Shown here: positions 19,692-32,530 of the stretch, in pieces
Position numbering within the stretch: the stretch's first letter is position 1
Layout of the letters: each line of letters starts with the position of its first letter
NCBI GenBank assembly: GCA_012064415.1
Contig: SSNU01000294.1
Location: 310,001-374,000 of the forward strand
DNA length: 64,000 nt
Direction: 5' to 3'
Origin: Gyrodactylus bullatarudis
Taxonomy: Eukaryota > Platyhelminthes > Monogenea > Gyrodactylidea > Gyrodactylidae
Notes under the pieces: generated by a model
Seen by the model: only the letters and a program-made list of their open reading frames with translations
Databases searched by the model: none
What the model was told of the DNA's origin: nothing
Translations under genes and position numbers: made by a program

Positions 19692-21722
19692 CTAATTTTT
19701 CGAACTAGGACTCCGTTCCTTCCTGTTACGATTCTTCTTCTTAGTTCTCCTCCTACTCTCGTGAGTTTCATTTGTTATGACGACACTGTTTGTTAGGGAT
19801 AAACTGGGAAAGTCTTTTTCAGACATCTGAATATTTCCTTGAGTTGGATTATTGTCCTTGAATTGTTCGAAAATTTTCAAATCGGTATTTCCTCCAGGGG
19901 TTAATTCCTTTTCAACGAAAAGCCAGTCATCTAAAAAATAGAAAATCCTAGTTAATTTTCAATAAGTAACACCTATACTTACAAAGATTATAGTCTACAA
20001 TTATTTCCTTCTAGGTATATCCCGCAGGCTCATCGTATATTTGGTAATGGATTAGCCCATGTCGCTGAATGTAACAGATTACTAATGGATCCCATCGTAG
20101 ATATGTCCTAAAAGATATATGATACCAAAGATGTATGCTTAGATTATTTCTAAATGCTCTGAGAGTTTCTTTCGTACTAGTCACGGTAAGCTGTAACATT
20201 CAGCAACATGTACAAATTCATTACGAACTAAGACCAACTGGGAATTATTGTTAGATTCTAAACGCATATGGAAGGTTACAAAACTGGGAATATTTACACT
20301 ATCCCCTGTAACAATTTCAAGTCGTAAAAAGTTAATGGTTTTTACAATAAACCAAATTTTTTTCATCAAGAAATATGAATTTGGAATTCAGAACCTTAAA
20401 GCATCATTAAGGAAAAAAGTTGAGTAAAAATATGGTCATTTTGGAAATTTAGATTTAACGCCAAATTTGCTTTTATCTAAATTTAAGCTTAAAGTTTTTA
20501 TTGATTTAAAAGGGGTGGGTGATTAGAAGAAGTTTAAGATTCCAGATTAGACAAGAAAATCAATTATAACTATGATTAACCTTATTCTCGTTTGGGTTAG
20601 GGTTAGGGTTGAATTTCGATTTCTTGACCATTTTTACTACTGGAAAATCAATGAAATTTCGATAATACGAAATCATTCGGAAATGGATTATTTGTAGAAA
20701 ACTAAATGGTAATAATTTGCTCCCCTGTTTAATTTCGATGATGATAAATTTTATTTGATCACGCCTTTTTTGAGATCAATAAAGTTTATTAAAAAAAGTT
20801 TTTTTTCAAAGTTGGTCTCATAATCCGGATTTTTAAAAATCTTCCTCATATTCGTTTTCTTGGTGAATGAATAGATTGCATAGATTCCCAACTTCATATT
20901 GACCAATTATTGTAGATAGATATAAAAAGACTTAATGAAAATTGGAGATTTGGATTCGTCAACAATCCTAAAGAATCTTTATTAAAGATAGAAAAATCTT
21001 ACTCTGATTTGCTTTCGTTATAATTTTACTCTTTTTAACTAATCATGATACCGAAAGAATTAAAATTTCCATTGAATTGAAATTAGATTTTCTAATTGAA
21101 TTGAAGACTTTATTAAATTTAAATATTGAACTCGTCGGTAATCATTAGGCACCCCCGATTGATTAAATATTAAAACTAAAAGTCTTTATAGGAAAATTTA
21201 AAATCAGAAATATTTCGTTCTAGGTGCTTAGGTAAAAATCCCACCGGAACCTAGAACGAAATATTTCCAAATATCACTAAATATTCACTCGACTTCTAAT
21301 TCCTCATGAAGATATCTTCGTCATCAGAAAATATTTTAAAAGAAGCTCGGCATTATTTTCCACGAAATACTTCAAGTTAACTTTGTAAGTATAGGTGCTG
21401 CACTATTCAATGGTTTAAAAACCTTTATACGGCATGTATGCCCCAAAAAGAGATACTAATTTGCATCTATATATTTTCTAAAAGAGTTTTGTTTGTCTGG
21501 TAAGATTAAGATTGCTATTTTAGGAATTATTTTCATTCATACTGCTTTCTAATACCGATATTACATTTTTAATTCTCTTTTACACATGAAGAAGTATACA
21601 TTCAAGATGCTAGATAAAATATTTAATTGAAGAATTGATTAATACAAAGCATTTTAATGATTTTCTCTTAAAATAATAATGATAATAGCTGTAAACAACT
21701 CACCTGGTGATGAAGAAGTCAT
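19692..21722 (-). CDS. 85-aa protein with LC3-interacting-region-like motif
   Basis: A 19-nt coding segment at 21722-21704 (ATG, encoding MTSSSP plus one base) joins in phase to 19930-19692 across a 1773-nt intron. The protein opens MTSSSPDDWLFVEKELTPGG. DDWLFV fits the acidic-aromatic-x-x-aliphatic core that binds Atg8/LC3 proteins and recalls, weakly, the 'DDEW.LV' segment of TP53INP/DOR autophagy proteins. The middle has EKDFPSLSL; the end is very basic (RRRTKKKNRNRKERS), a probable nuclear signal. A further exon boundary, 'TTTTGTAG' at 21742-21749, and a donor near 21880 imply a noncoding leader exon. Join and motif are inference; family membership is unproven. Confidence 0.5.
20345..20920. 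repeat. Degenerate foldback repeat, family 1
   Basis: Left and right halves are inverted and diverged; the right end reads GATTCCCAACTTCATATTGA, the family's tip. It lies inside the large intron of the 85-aa protein gene and accounts for part of that intron's length. Confidence 0.5.
20592..20611 (+). repeat. Short telomere-like TTAGGG run
   Basis: GGGTTAGGGTTAGGGTTG is about three units of the ancestral animal telomere repeat, at the centre of the degenerate foldback element. It is too short to be an old telomere fusion. Confidence 0.6.
21204..21267. repeat. Perfect 19-bp inverted repeat hairpin
   Basis: GAAATATTTCGTTCTAGGT and its complement ACCTAGAACGAAATATTTC flank about 24 bases. It lies in the intron of the 85-aa protein gene. 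It may be a tiny MITE; no duplication flanks were found. Confidence 0.6.
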
Positions 21723-21741
21723 GATTTATGACAGTGCAATC

Positions 21742-22459
21742 CTACAAAATGAAATTATTATATGAGCTTTACATGGATTTACCACTGTCTTATGCTATTA
21801 ATGATAATTTTGTCTGTCTTTTTACACTATGATGAATAAATGAGTGATGTCATTAATTTAATAGAAATGTTTCTTACCACCAATCAGGAAATTCAGCAAG
21901 AAAGAAAACCAGAGAGGAGAAAAGAAAACCTGCCTTTATCATGCGTGCAATCTCATTCGAATTGATTTATTATTAAAAGAGGAGGCGGAGAAGTAAAAAC
22001 TGCAGAGTGAATTTCTCATTTTCTTTACATTTCATTAAACTTTATAGGCCTGTTGTTTTATAAGAGTAAACTATTTCCAAACTTGATCGATAAACAAACA
22101 CACTACTACACAAATGACATTTCAACATTTGCTTCTTTCAGAATGAGAGAAGATTAGTTGGTGAATCTGCCATTAGAATGTCTCAATGAAAACTATAAAT
22201 TCTTGAATGTTCTAGAAATTCTGTCAGTAACTTGAGAGACTCAAGTTGGAACTCTAATATTTTTAGCAGAGGGATTTATTGTAGCATTTTTGGGAGATCT
22301 TTAATTGTTCTATTGCCAATTTATGAACTTTTCAGAGAGAATGATAAGCTCAAGAGGATTTAAGAAATTAATTTTTTTGAATGAAATTTTATATAGAAAT
22401 CATTTAGTTGTTAGTGACAGTAATAATTTAATAACAAGTTTTCATATGAAATCAGTTCC
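21742..22459. other. Leader/upstream region and 3' flank; no coding gene
   Basis: A GGTG/GTAAGAAA donor-like site near 21880 and a pyrimidine-rich minus-strand stretch up to about 21960 could be a 5' leader exon for the 85-aa protein gene. The remainder up to the stop codon at 22460 is the 3' flank of the acidic protein gene. Confidence 0.35.
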
Positions 22460-24964
22460 TCAGGCAGTTTGGGTTTCTGTCTTCTTTGTGAAGAGGTTCT
22501 TGAAGAATGCAGCAATGTCGAATTTCTCATTCGAAGGCAGTGTCTTTTCGACAACCTTTTCAGCTAGTTGAAGATCCTCCTTGATTTCAGATCGAAATTC
22601 GGTGATCGTATCGTTGATGGCCTTTGGAATTGTTTCAATTTCAAATTTGATTTTACCAGGGAATAGTTTTGAGAGCTTTTCAATATTCTCCTTAAGATCG
22701 TCAGTTATTGATACGAGAGCATTGAGTCTAATTTCGTGATCCTTTCCAAAAGTTCTTCTGACCCTTTCAACACCTTCATCAATCGCCTCAACCTTGTCAG
22801 AATTGGGACTAGTCTTGAAGCTGATTGGAGTACATGAGTTAAATCTTGAAAAGTTTTCAGTCATCTCAGAGTAATCTTCCTCCTCTTCACTTTCTGATGA
22901 GCTTGATTCATAAAGTTCAGCTATTTCTTTCGACGATTTCCTATGATATCTGTTCATTAGATCAATAACCTCTTCTTGCTTCTCTCTCCAGGATTTACGG
23001 TTCTGAATCATTTTCAAATTGAGTGTCTCTTCAAAGTATTTACAAGCTAGTTTCACAGCTTCATCAGTCTTTGAATTCGGAATTTCATCAATTGATTTTC
23101 CCTCGTCAACATAATCGCAAATCTTCATAATTCTATCTTGAATTTCGTCGTCACCAAGACCTTCGCTCTTTTCTGTTTTACTCATCTTAATACCGATGGA
23201 ACTGAACAATGCAATTGCTTTGTCAACACTCTGATTAACACGCTTATTAAGACGATTTCTTTCCAAGTAATTGTAAACTTCGGGGTAGCCGAGATCAAGA
23301 CCAAACTTGTCATAAATCTCTTCCTTGGCACGAACAACTTCGTCCATTTCATTTGAAATAATTTTAATCTTGAATTTCTCTTCCAACATACTGCGGAGCA
23401 TTCTAATATCACGATTGATGCACTTTTGAGCCTTAATGTGCTCATAGAGAGGATAATATTCATTTTCGTACTCAGATTCATCTTCACTCTCAACCTCTGA
23501 TGAATCGTATTCAATGGGAGATCCAGGTCTAACTACTTCATCTTCGATAAGGGGTGTTGCCACTGATGAAGTGGCATAATCTTCAAGACTTGTTCCTCGA
23601 ATGTAGTCGTTGCTGACATTGGCAAAGTCTCGTTCTTCATAAAACTTGTCAACAGAAGTGTAAGTTAAAGCACTATCTTGTCGGTCCAAGTCACTTTTAA
23701 CCAAAGTGGCTTTGACTGTCTCTTCGGGAGTACAATTTGCGGCTAATGACACTTCATCATCTTCGGGAATTCCTTGGAGAATTTCTTCATGATGAGCTTG
23801 AGTTAACTCTTCCTCGGTACCAACAACATTGATATCAGCCTCTGTGCCAGAGTCATCTTCCTCTTCTTGGTAGTCATCAAAGTAACGGACTTTCGTCTGC
23901 TGGGAATTTTCTATAATTTCCTCTTCTTTGATGAGATCGGATTCGTCAATTGACTCAGAATCACTGGAGCAATTTGTTTCTTCATAATATTTTGGATGGG
24001 CATTCTTTCTCACACGAAGTGGAATTGGGCCACGATATTCAAGGACTTCTTCGTGACTTTCTTCTTTTGGGATTTCTTCTACAATGCCATTTTGACGATT
24101 GAGATGAACAGGAATCTCTACGACTTCATCAATCTGACTCTCAACTTTGACTTCAGCTGAGATTTTGGCAATTTCTTCTTTGTTCAGTTCACCTATCGCT
24201 TGTATGACTCTTTCGTATTCTTCACGTTCTTTCCTTTCATCTTTCACTTCTTCCTCGATTAATTTTGAGGGTTTTTCTTCCTTTTCAAATTTCACTTCAG
24301 TTACGGCATTCTCTTTAATAGATTTCTTCAATTCTTCTCGATATTTGGCAGCAGTAGCTTCAATGTTTTCATCTTCACGAAGATTGAGCTCCTTCAAGAT
24401 GGTGACAGATTTCTCAAAATTATTGGTGGTTTTTACTTCTTCCAATTCGTCATCAGTATCAGCTGGAAGTACAGAGTATAGGGGTTCTTCGTCAATAGTT
24501 GCAACTGTTGAGGATTTGGTATCTCTACGGACTTCATCAACTTCAGAATCCTCAAAGTCAGAAATATTTTCAGTCAAATCTTCAATTGCATCAGTGATGT
24601 TTCTAGTTTCCTCATTGGTCATACTTGGAGAGATATCTAAAATACAATGAAAGATTATTTTTCAAGAAATTCTCAGAAATTCACTTACCATCAGAAACTG
24701 GTTCATCGTTTTTCTCGTCAAAATGGCTTTTTTTCAGATAAATTTCTTCCATCTCTTCAAGGCTTTTTGTGTGAGTGCAGTTTAAGCAGACAAAACGATC
24801 GAATGTAAGACTACAAAAATGGCAATTCTTATCCTCGCACTTGTATTGATCAGATTCGATTGACCTAAGAAATGAGAAGGACATGAAACTTACGAACGAT
24901 CACAAATTTCACAAAATACAGATTCTTGTTTGATTACTTCTGGGTTACTTGTAATTACTTCCAT
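22460..24964 (-). CDS. 807-aa acidic, coiled-coil-rich protein with N-terminal Cys cluster
   Basis: Exons 24964-24894, 24864-24689 and 24636-22460 join in phase through introns of 29 and 52 nt. Residues ~18-56 hold a dense cysteine set: CEICDR, KCEDKNCHFCSLTF and CLNC, four pairs suited to binding two zinc ions, like small B-box, ZZ or FYVE-type modules though I cannot assign one. The remaining ~740 residues are extremely Glu/Asp-rich with helical, charged stretches (EEEVKDERKEREEYERVIQA) and Ser/Glu blocks (ESSSSESEEEED). There is no membrane segment. A scaffold or chromatin/RNP-associated role is possible but not shown. The family is not recognised. Synonymous bias matches neighbouring host genes. 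Confidence 0.75.
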
Positions 24965-25388
24965 ATTTCTTTCCTTGAGATGAAAGTTAGTTCCTTTATT
25001 ATTTAACTCGATTATACTTTTCTAGAATTATTGAAATCTTCCATCGGCATGAGACATCTTTTAAATACATTGCCCTTAACCAATTGAGGAGATGATCTCA
25101 GTGATTTGCTTGTATGCAGACTTGACATAACTACAGCGTATCTGAGCAGTGCACGTGTTCTATAATTAAATCAAATCGATCAAGGCATCCTTTCATGGTT
25201 GAAAAATCTCAAGTGTAACACACATTAATAAAACATCCGTCAAGTGATACTAAAAAGTGATAATTATTACAACCCGCAAAAATAATTTTAAAGTTATGAA
25301 TAGATGAATTCTTTAAGAAAAGAAAAATTCAAAAACTTTGATAAAGATATTTTTATTACAGATGGTAGCATGATTATTCAAAAAATGT
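24965..25388. other. Intergenic: upstream of acidic gene, 3' of TUFM
   Basis: This 424-bp spacer separates two minus-strand genes. It should contain the promoter of the acidic-protein gene and the 3' untranslated region of TUFM. No clear TATA box or repeat was recognised. Confidence 0.4.
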
Positions 25389-27142
25389 CTAATTAGCCCA
25401 TTTACCGGGACCTGGATCAGGAAGGACATTTGAAATGACACCGTAGCCCAGGGTGATTCCATTAGATCTCATTGTGAATCTCTGACCCTTTTCGACGACC
25501 ATCTTGCGTTGCATGTGTAATTTGATTTTTGCATCTTCACCAGGCATGATCATTTCCTGATCTCCATTGAGATTAAGGAAAGCAGGACAATCCCAGGATT
25601 TACTGAACAGTTGGAGCTGGCAATTGTTTGCAAATGGCTTATCCCTGCCACCTTCTTTCTTATTTAACATGTAGACTTGAGCATCAAAGTAATTGTTCAT
25701 ACTAAGACTACCTGGGGCACCAACGATAAGACCACGACGAAGTTCATTTTTCTTGAGTCCTCTAAGAAGAAGTCCAACTTGATCTCCTGCTTGAGCATCT
25801 TCGAGCAATTGGCGGAACATTTCCACACCCGTGACTACTGATTTGAGTGCAGTATCATAGCCCATTATTTCAACATTAGTTTGAGGTTTGATAATTCCCC
25901 TCTCTATTCTTCCAGTAACAACAGTTCCTCTTCCAGTAATGCTGAAAACTTGTTCGATTGGAAGATAAAATGGTTTGTCAGTCTCACGAGATGGGAGTTC
26001 AACACTATCGATTTCTTCAAGGAGTTGAATAATTTTTTCTTTACCTATTTTATCATCTCTTCCCTAGAATTGTGTGAAGAAAAGTTTTAATGATTTGATA
26101 TTAAAATTTTATATTGGTTTTAGATTACGCAATTGTAATAATACTAGCTACTAATTACTAAGGTAGATGGCTTTACTATTAATTATTATGTTATTTTTTG
26201 AAGATTTTTTTAAATTATAAATATTCTGGGGAAAAGAAAAAGCTTTCATAATTTAGTAAACTCGATCTTCTCAATCCATGTATTGAATAATGAGTGCATA
26301 AATATTATTTTGAAAATTAGGGAAAATATTCTAAATAAGAAGCAATAAAATTATAATAATTTAGAAATTTATAGTGAAAATATTTTCACGCATAATGATA
26401 ATAATTGACCTTAATAAAATTTCATTTAAATTGAATTTGTCTTAAAATTTACTTACTTCTAATGCAGCTAAAGCGGAGCCGGATATGACTTTTGAGTTAT
26501 CTCCATCATAACCGAATTGTTTTAGGGTATCTCTGATTTCCAATTCAACAAGTTCCAACATTTCTTCATCAGCAGCATCAGCTTTGTTAATAAACACAAC
26601 CAGTTTTTCAATACCAATTTGCTTAGCTAATAAGAGATGTTCACGCGTTTGAGGCATGGTTCCATCAGTGGCTGCAACAACAAGGATTGCACACTCCATT
26701 TGATTGGCACCAGTGATCATATTCTTGACATAATCAGCATGACCAGGGCAATCGGTATGAGCATAATGGCGATTTTTTGTAGAATAATTTACAGTTGCGG
26801 CATTAATTGTGATACCACGTTTCTTCTCTTCAGGAGCAGCATCAATTTCTTCGTAGGATCGGAACGTAGTATTTTCATATTCTGATAAAACTTTGGTGAT
26901 TGCTGCAGTTAAGGTAGTTTTTCCGTGATCGACATGCCCGATAGTGCCTATATTCATGTGAGGCTTGTCACGAACAAATACTTTTTTTCCTCCCGTGACA
27001 GGGGCAGCATTTGAGAAAATAGTTGTATGGAATTTAGAAAATGCTTGTTGAGTCACAAGATCTACAGAAAATGATTATCAAATTAGTACTAACTGTTGTA
27101 ACCAAATAGAGTTGTTTTAAGAGTGGATTGTATTATTCTCAT
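25389..27142 (-). CDS. TUFM: Mitochondrial elongation factor Tu (442 aa, three exons)
   Basis: EF-Tu carries aminoacyl-tRNA to the mitochondrial ribosome in a GTP-dependent cycle. Exons 27142-27094, 27061-26457 and 26063-25389 join in phase; introns are 32 and 393 nt. A short N-terminal presequence ([17 protein letters not shown] and on) is basic and hydroxylated, as for mitochondrial import. GTPase motifs are intact: GHVDHGKT (P-loop), RGITI (switch I), DCPGHADY (switch II), NKAD and the SALAALE guanine-binding segment. Domain 2 begins near [18 protein letters not shown]; domain 3 ends with [13 protein letters not shown]. The length is near normal for TUFM. It diverges from HDAC8 across 163 bp. 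It is clearly nuclear, with no plastid or bacterial signature. Confidence 0.95.
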
Positions 27143-27305
27143 GGATAGATTTTTTCAAATTTTTGCTCTTGATTGAACAAAATTAAATTGTTTAGATATT
27201 TGTCTTATAGTGATTTAAAAATTTGAAATTTTAACTAATTAAATTCAATTCAACTAATTCACATAAGTATATCGAAACTTTCGATCCGAAAGTACATTTA
27301 AAATA
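27143..27305. promoter_or_regulatory. Shared TUFM/HDAC8 upstream region
   Basis: Only 163 bp separate the two divergent start codons, so both promoters and 5' leaders must fit here. The sequence is AT-rich with no obvious TATA box. A bidirectional promoter is inferred from spacing alone. Confidence 0.6.
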
Positions 27306-30090
27306 ATGAATCCTCAGAGTCCTAGAATTGCCTTCGTTCATTCTCCACAATTAATTGAAGATTCCCTTAATTCACCCACTTATAAAAATCGATTTCAGTT
27401 ATTGGATAAATTAATGTCTTCTTATAAGATATATAATCGTCTTCTTCGAGTACAACCCTTACCTTTACCCATGAAAACAGTTGAAATATTTCTTGCAAGA
27501 TTTCATCAGTAAGTTATTTAAATTTTGAAAAATTTCTTCAAGTATTGATTACATTCATGCTGTTCGAGAACTTTCTTATCTCGCTGAAGATAACGCAGAA
27601 ATTTATGACCAGGCTCGATTTGAACATTACGGACTTCTTTACGATTGTCCTTACTATAAGAAAATGTTTGAATTTGCTGCTGATTCTGCTCAATGTTCAC
27701 TTCTCTGCTCGGATGCTTTATTTCGAAAAAGATGTAAAGTTGGTATTAATTGGTTCGGAGGCTGGCACCATGCTAATAAGTCCTCTTCTAGTGGTTACTG
27801 TTATTTTAACGATATTAATCTCTGCATAAACAAGGCTTTAGATACTTTAAAAGCTAAAGTTCTCTATATTGATCTTGATTTACATCATGGTGATGGCGTA
27901 GAAAAAGCATTCTCGAATAACCCAGATGTTATAACATTTTCAGTTCATCATTTTGCTGTTGGCTTCTTTCCTTCAACAGGTGATATTATTGATATAGAAA
28001 AATCATCAAGTTATTCCTCTTTCAATGTCCCACTTAAAAAGGGAGCAAACGATGTGGATCTGATTTATGTCGTAAAACCCTTTCTGAAAAAATTCAAATC
28101 TTTGGTCAATGTTGGTTTTATTATTGTACAGTGCGGAGCTGATGGTCTGACAAGAGATCCTCATAAAATTTTCAATCTTAAAGTCTCCCAGAATCCTGAA
28201 GAATCAATTTATCTCAATGTACTTCAAGAGGTTTTTTCTTGGGATAAACCTGTTCTTCTACTCGGGGGTGGAGGATATAATTTTCCAGATACTGCAAGGC
28301 TTTGGACAATTTTAACAAATTATGCTTGTGAATATTTTAGTGATGATGAAAAGTTAGTTTAATATCTTTTTTAAGTTGATATTATTTTTGCATCCAATTT
28401 AATTAGATCATGAATTTTCACATGAATAAAACTAAGAATTAGGTAAAGGCAAATTTTTTTACTTGACCATATCAAAAATTAATTTTGATGAGAATTAAGC
28501 AACGAGAAAAATTTCCTATTACAAAATGTTTATTTTGTGAAATCTCATTTGAAATTTACTCCAAGAATTGATAAAATTTTGAATTGCTTAAGGTCTCTTG
28601 AAAGTATGAATCTTTTTCCGAATATGACCCCAAAGAAAGCTGTGTATGAATATTTTCTGATAAAATCTTTAAAAATGTCAATGTTCTGTATTGAATAAAT
28701 TAAAAGATCAGATGTTAGACAATCTAGTATAATTATTATACTTATAAGTAAATCATTTGAATAATTTTAATTCTAAGGATACACTAATTTCGTACTGAGT
28801 CAGTTTTTTTTTACTTTCAAGATATTATTACTAGTATTGAATAGACTGTTTCGATCACTGAACTTTATTTTAAGGAATGAAAGTTTTCATTGGTAACAGA
28901 GCAAATCATGGCATAACACAATAGACATTTCTTTGAAATCCTTGTCCAGAACTCAGACAATTCTCTATTACTGCGGTTCCTACTGGAAGCCTTTTTTGAA
29001 GTATTTCTTACTTAAAATTACTTCGATAAAAACCACCAAAAATTTTCAGTCTTGTTCCAATAATATATGTACCTTAGTTAGAATTTTCCAATAGCGAATT
29101 TTAATATTCTTAAAACTTAAATTATTTCTGGATGTGAGATTCATTTTATTATTAAATTTTTTATTAAATTATTCATTAGCTATGAAATTTTATTAGGATT
29201 TATCATTGTCCTTTACAGGCTTGTACCGTTTCTGTTATTTTTTTCACTCAAAAAATCATCTCCTACGTGACATGATTTTAAACTATTGAAAAATTAAAAA
29301 CTAGTGAAACAGGATTATTCGATTTACCTCATTCATTATCACATGATTAATCAATAATATTCCTTTTATTTCCTGATTTTCTGACTGAAAAATATCCCAT
29401 AATGTTGATATTTTTATGAAATCTCACATCATGCACCATCGTTTATAAATAAAAATTCAAAGCTCCCCTATTAAAAAAAAATATACTGAGACTATTCTCT
29501 CTTACAGACGATTTATATAACTTCTATAGTTTTAACCTAGTGACAATCATTCATCTCGTATAATACCAATTTGAATGAAGCAAACTTTAGAAAAACAATA
29601 AAAATTGTTATAATGCAAAGCTTAGCAGATACAAGTGCAATGATATATAGGCCAGAATCCTAGATATTCATGAAAGTATGTATTCACGTGTCAAATCATG
29701 TTGAGTATTGATTTTTGATCCTTTTTTAAATCCATTGTAATGTAATTGTTTGAAGCTACGAAAATCAAGTGAAAAATAGGCTGCTATTAAAAAGCTTATA
29801 CCTCAAAGCGTTTAGAAATAAAACAATACTGTATTATTTGAATCTAAAATTGATTTTTTTACTCCTTCAGCATCAAAGAACTTCCCAAGGATATTCCTGA
29901 AAATGAATATCTTGACTTTTACAAACCTGACTTTGAAATTATAGTGGATGAGTCAGTTACATGGAAGAATGAAAATACAACAGAATATCTCAACGATATC
30001 AAGTTAAAGTTGGATATTCAATTAGAATACTATTGTAATTCTATTAAGTCCGATTCAGATGTTGTCAAAGAGAAAACCAAAGATTCCTGA
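27306..30090 (+). CDS. HDAC8: Class I histone deacetylase, HDAC8-like (410 aa, three exons)
   Basis: Zinc-dependent lysine deacetylase. Exons 27306-27508, 27543-28352 and 29871-30090 join in phase (introns 34 and 1518 nt). Active-site elements are all present: GGWHHA (the His pair), DLDLHHGDGVE (zinc Asp and His), HHFAVGFFPSTGD, CGADGLTRDP (second zinc Asp) and LLLGGGGYN (catalytic Tyr). HDAC8-like features are the compact N terminus, YDCPYY, and the C-terminal PENEYLDFYKPDFEI, matching the 'HE.F..YGPDY.LEI' tail of HDAC8. It lacks the long acidic tail of HDAC1/2. The third exon adds about 30 residues beyond the usual 377. HDAC8 in other animals acts on SMC3; that substrate here is inference. 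Confidence 0.9.
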
Positions 30091-31387
30091 TACTAATTTT
30101 TGGATCATTTATTCATGATCTCTTATACGAATTTGCATTTTTTAAACTCGGTGATAAAATTTTACTAAAAGCAATGTAAATTATTTGATTTATAATAAAA
30201 TAATTTCTTTTATTTCATTACAAAAATTTCATTATAGCGAAGAATGTTCACTGATATCTTCTCACCGCTTGGTCCCTTCTAAGAAAGTCGATTTTCTATT
30301 GAGCTTGCTATCTATCAAAGTTTAGGTATCTTTTTGAACCTTTTTGGCATTTTTGAGATTTGTTTAACGTAGTATTAGTATTACTAAAAAGAATTATTGA
30401 TTCAGGTGCCATTCTTCAAATAGTAAATTGTGTTTTGTAATCTTCAGCATTCTCGTGTCGCACCGATTCATTTCCTCCATCGAAAATTTAAAATTATTCT
30501 ATGGGTTTCTAGAAGAAATTAAACTTCCCAGCGTGATATATACCATCCTAGATGAATAAAATTCAAAAAGCAATTGAAAAGAAATCCGGTGAACCTGTTT
30601 GTAAGAGCCATGATACTCATCTCTTTTTGGTGACTCATCAGTCTCTCTATTACTCTATGTGATCAAAATCAAAGTGCAAAAGTTTGTATCTGCACATGAA
30701 TCATTCTAAAACTTTACTATGTGCAGTCCTCGAGCGTAATCTGATTATAATAATTAGTAATACATTTATTACAAGCTCATAAATGATATATGTAATATAT
30801 ACTATTATATACTGTCATTATCAACTTGAGATGAATCTCTCTTGAATATGTATAAATATGAGTAAGAAAATATACAACTCATTTGGAAAATTCACAAGAG
30901 AAATATCGAATAAATAAAAACGTGACCTGATCATTGTATCTACAATATAGATTCTATATCAAATTTTTACCAACCCATTACTCTTCATTACAAGTTGAGA
31001 AAAAAATATCCACGTTATTCCTTGACAAATTATGAATACAGAAGAATTTTTAGTTCGTTTCATTTAATCCTCTGGCTAATAACTGCTAGTCATTAACTCG
31101 GGTATGCAAAAATGCTATTTTTGCTAATTTTGTGTTTAAGCTTGAAATTTTATCGTTTGATTAAAAATATAAGGTTAAAGTTCTCAGGTCTTTCTACATC
31201 AAAGTTAATACAGAACTGTATTGACTATTTTTTGCTATTTGTTATCGACTACCGTTTTGTTTTGGCATAATTTTGCTAATTTCAGTCACCTCATCTTGAA
31301 TGGATGAAGATGAGCTCTGATTGGTCGAGTTTGTCTAACTATACCAATATACTGTACTCAGATTTTTTGGATTATAATTATTCGTAA
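30091..31387. other. No gene recognised
   Basis: Downstream of HDAC8 the sequence is AT-rich with no supported exon. A stretch at 31100-31290 repeats 'ttttgctaatttt' phrases and may be a transposon end, but no boundaries were found. Confidence 0.4.
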
Positions 31388-32082
31388 GTATTGAAAACTA
31401 AATTAATATCTGTAGAAATTAACAAGAAGTTAGTTTATAAAAACATTAAATGTTGGTTGGTTTACTGGAATTGAGTCAAAAATATTTGGCGCAAGAATAA
31501 AATGTAAAATAAGAACCATTCTGAAAATAAGAATTCTGCAGGATCCTAATTCCAGGAGATCAATAGATTTCGAATGGGTGGTAAACAAAGTATTTTTCGA
31601 GCCTTAGATAAATAACATAAATAAGTTACTAAAACGATATTTGATAAGGGTTAACCTGATTGGACAGAACTGATAGGGAACAAATAAAAACAGAATTTTT
31701 AAGAAGAGGCGTATGATGAATGACTGAAAATACCAATATTGACCTAGGTTCCACTACATTTTATTTTAAAAAGCGTTCTCATTTTAAATCCTATAAAATG
31801 CACCATACCAACAGATATTTTCCGATACTGTCAGTATCATACTGCCTATTTATAATTAATAGTAATACCAGATTGTCATGCTGTATTCTATCTCAAAGAA
31901 GGAGTTGGATTCTTTCCTAGTATTTACAGTAAGATCCTGCAGAATTCTTATTTTCAGAATGGTTCTTAAAAATTTAAATCTTGCGCCAAAATATTTTGAC
32001 TTAATTTCAGTAAACCAACTGCATTTAATGTTTTTATAGATAAAGTTTCTTGTAAATTTCTACCAATTTACCTTAGTTTTCA
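31388..32082. repeat. Foldback element, family 2 (~690 bp)
   Basis: Arms of about 160 bp (31388-31553 and 31932-32082) are inverted copies. Diagnostic blocks are ATAAAAACATTAAATG, 'TTGGTTTACTG' and 'AAGAACCATTCTGAAAATAA' running into GAATTCTGCAGGATC. The ~380-bp centre has a chance frame only. No target duplication was identified. Confidence 0.7.
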
Positions 32083-32530
32083 CAATATATTGATAATAAT
32101 ATTAATCATAGAAAACAATTTTGTCATTATCTATAAGAGGCTGCAGTAAATTAACCAGATACAGCATTTTTACAGAAATTTTTAATTTTCTTTTGTTCAA
32201 GTTTATTATAAAATTCGTGCAAAATTTATTTTGGTTCTAATTCTGAAGGATCCCAATTTACAGTAACCTTCTTTAAAATTCCTATTGATGTAAGTAAACT
32301 AGAAAATTTTTCCAAAAGTGCATTAAATTTCGATTTAGTAGTTAAACATTCGAGATAAAAATTTAAACATTTTCTCTTCACAAAGAAAGTATATTTGAAT
32401 GGGTTTCAGTGACATTATGTAAGAGTTTTTACTATTTACACAAAATTTGAAGAAGATAGATCAATAGGTAACTAAGGCAATTAGTACTTCTTGTGAGAAA
32501 TCAAATGAAATGTTTTTATATAAAGTTGGC

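Noticed and set aside
20011..20369. Two adjoining minus-strand open frames that look protein-like
   Set aside because: They lie inside the in-phase intron of the 85-aa protein gene, are separated by stops, include an inverted 'GCTGAATGTTAC' pair, and match no family I know.
20592..20611. TTAGGG run as an internal telomere or chromosome fusion point
   Set aside because: Only about three units, embedded in a degenerate foldback element.
24147..24650. 167-codon plus-strand frame
   Set aside because: It is antisense to the acidic protein exon; its Ser-rich composition is the complement of Glu/Asp codons.
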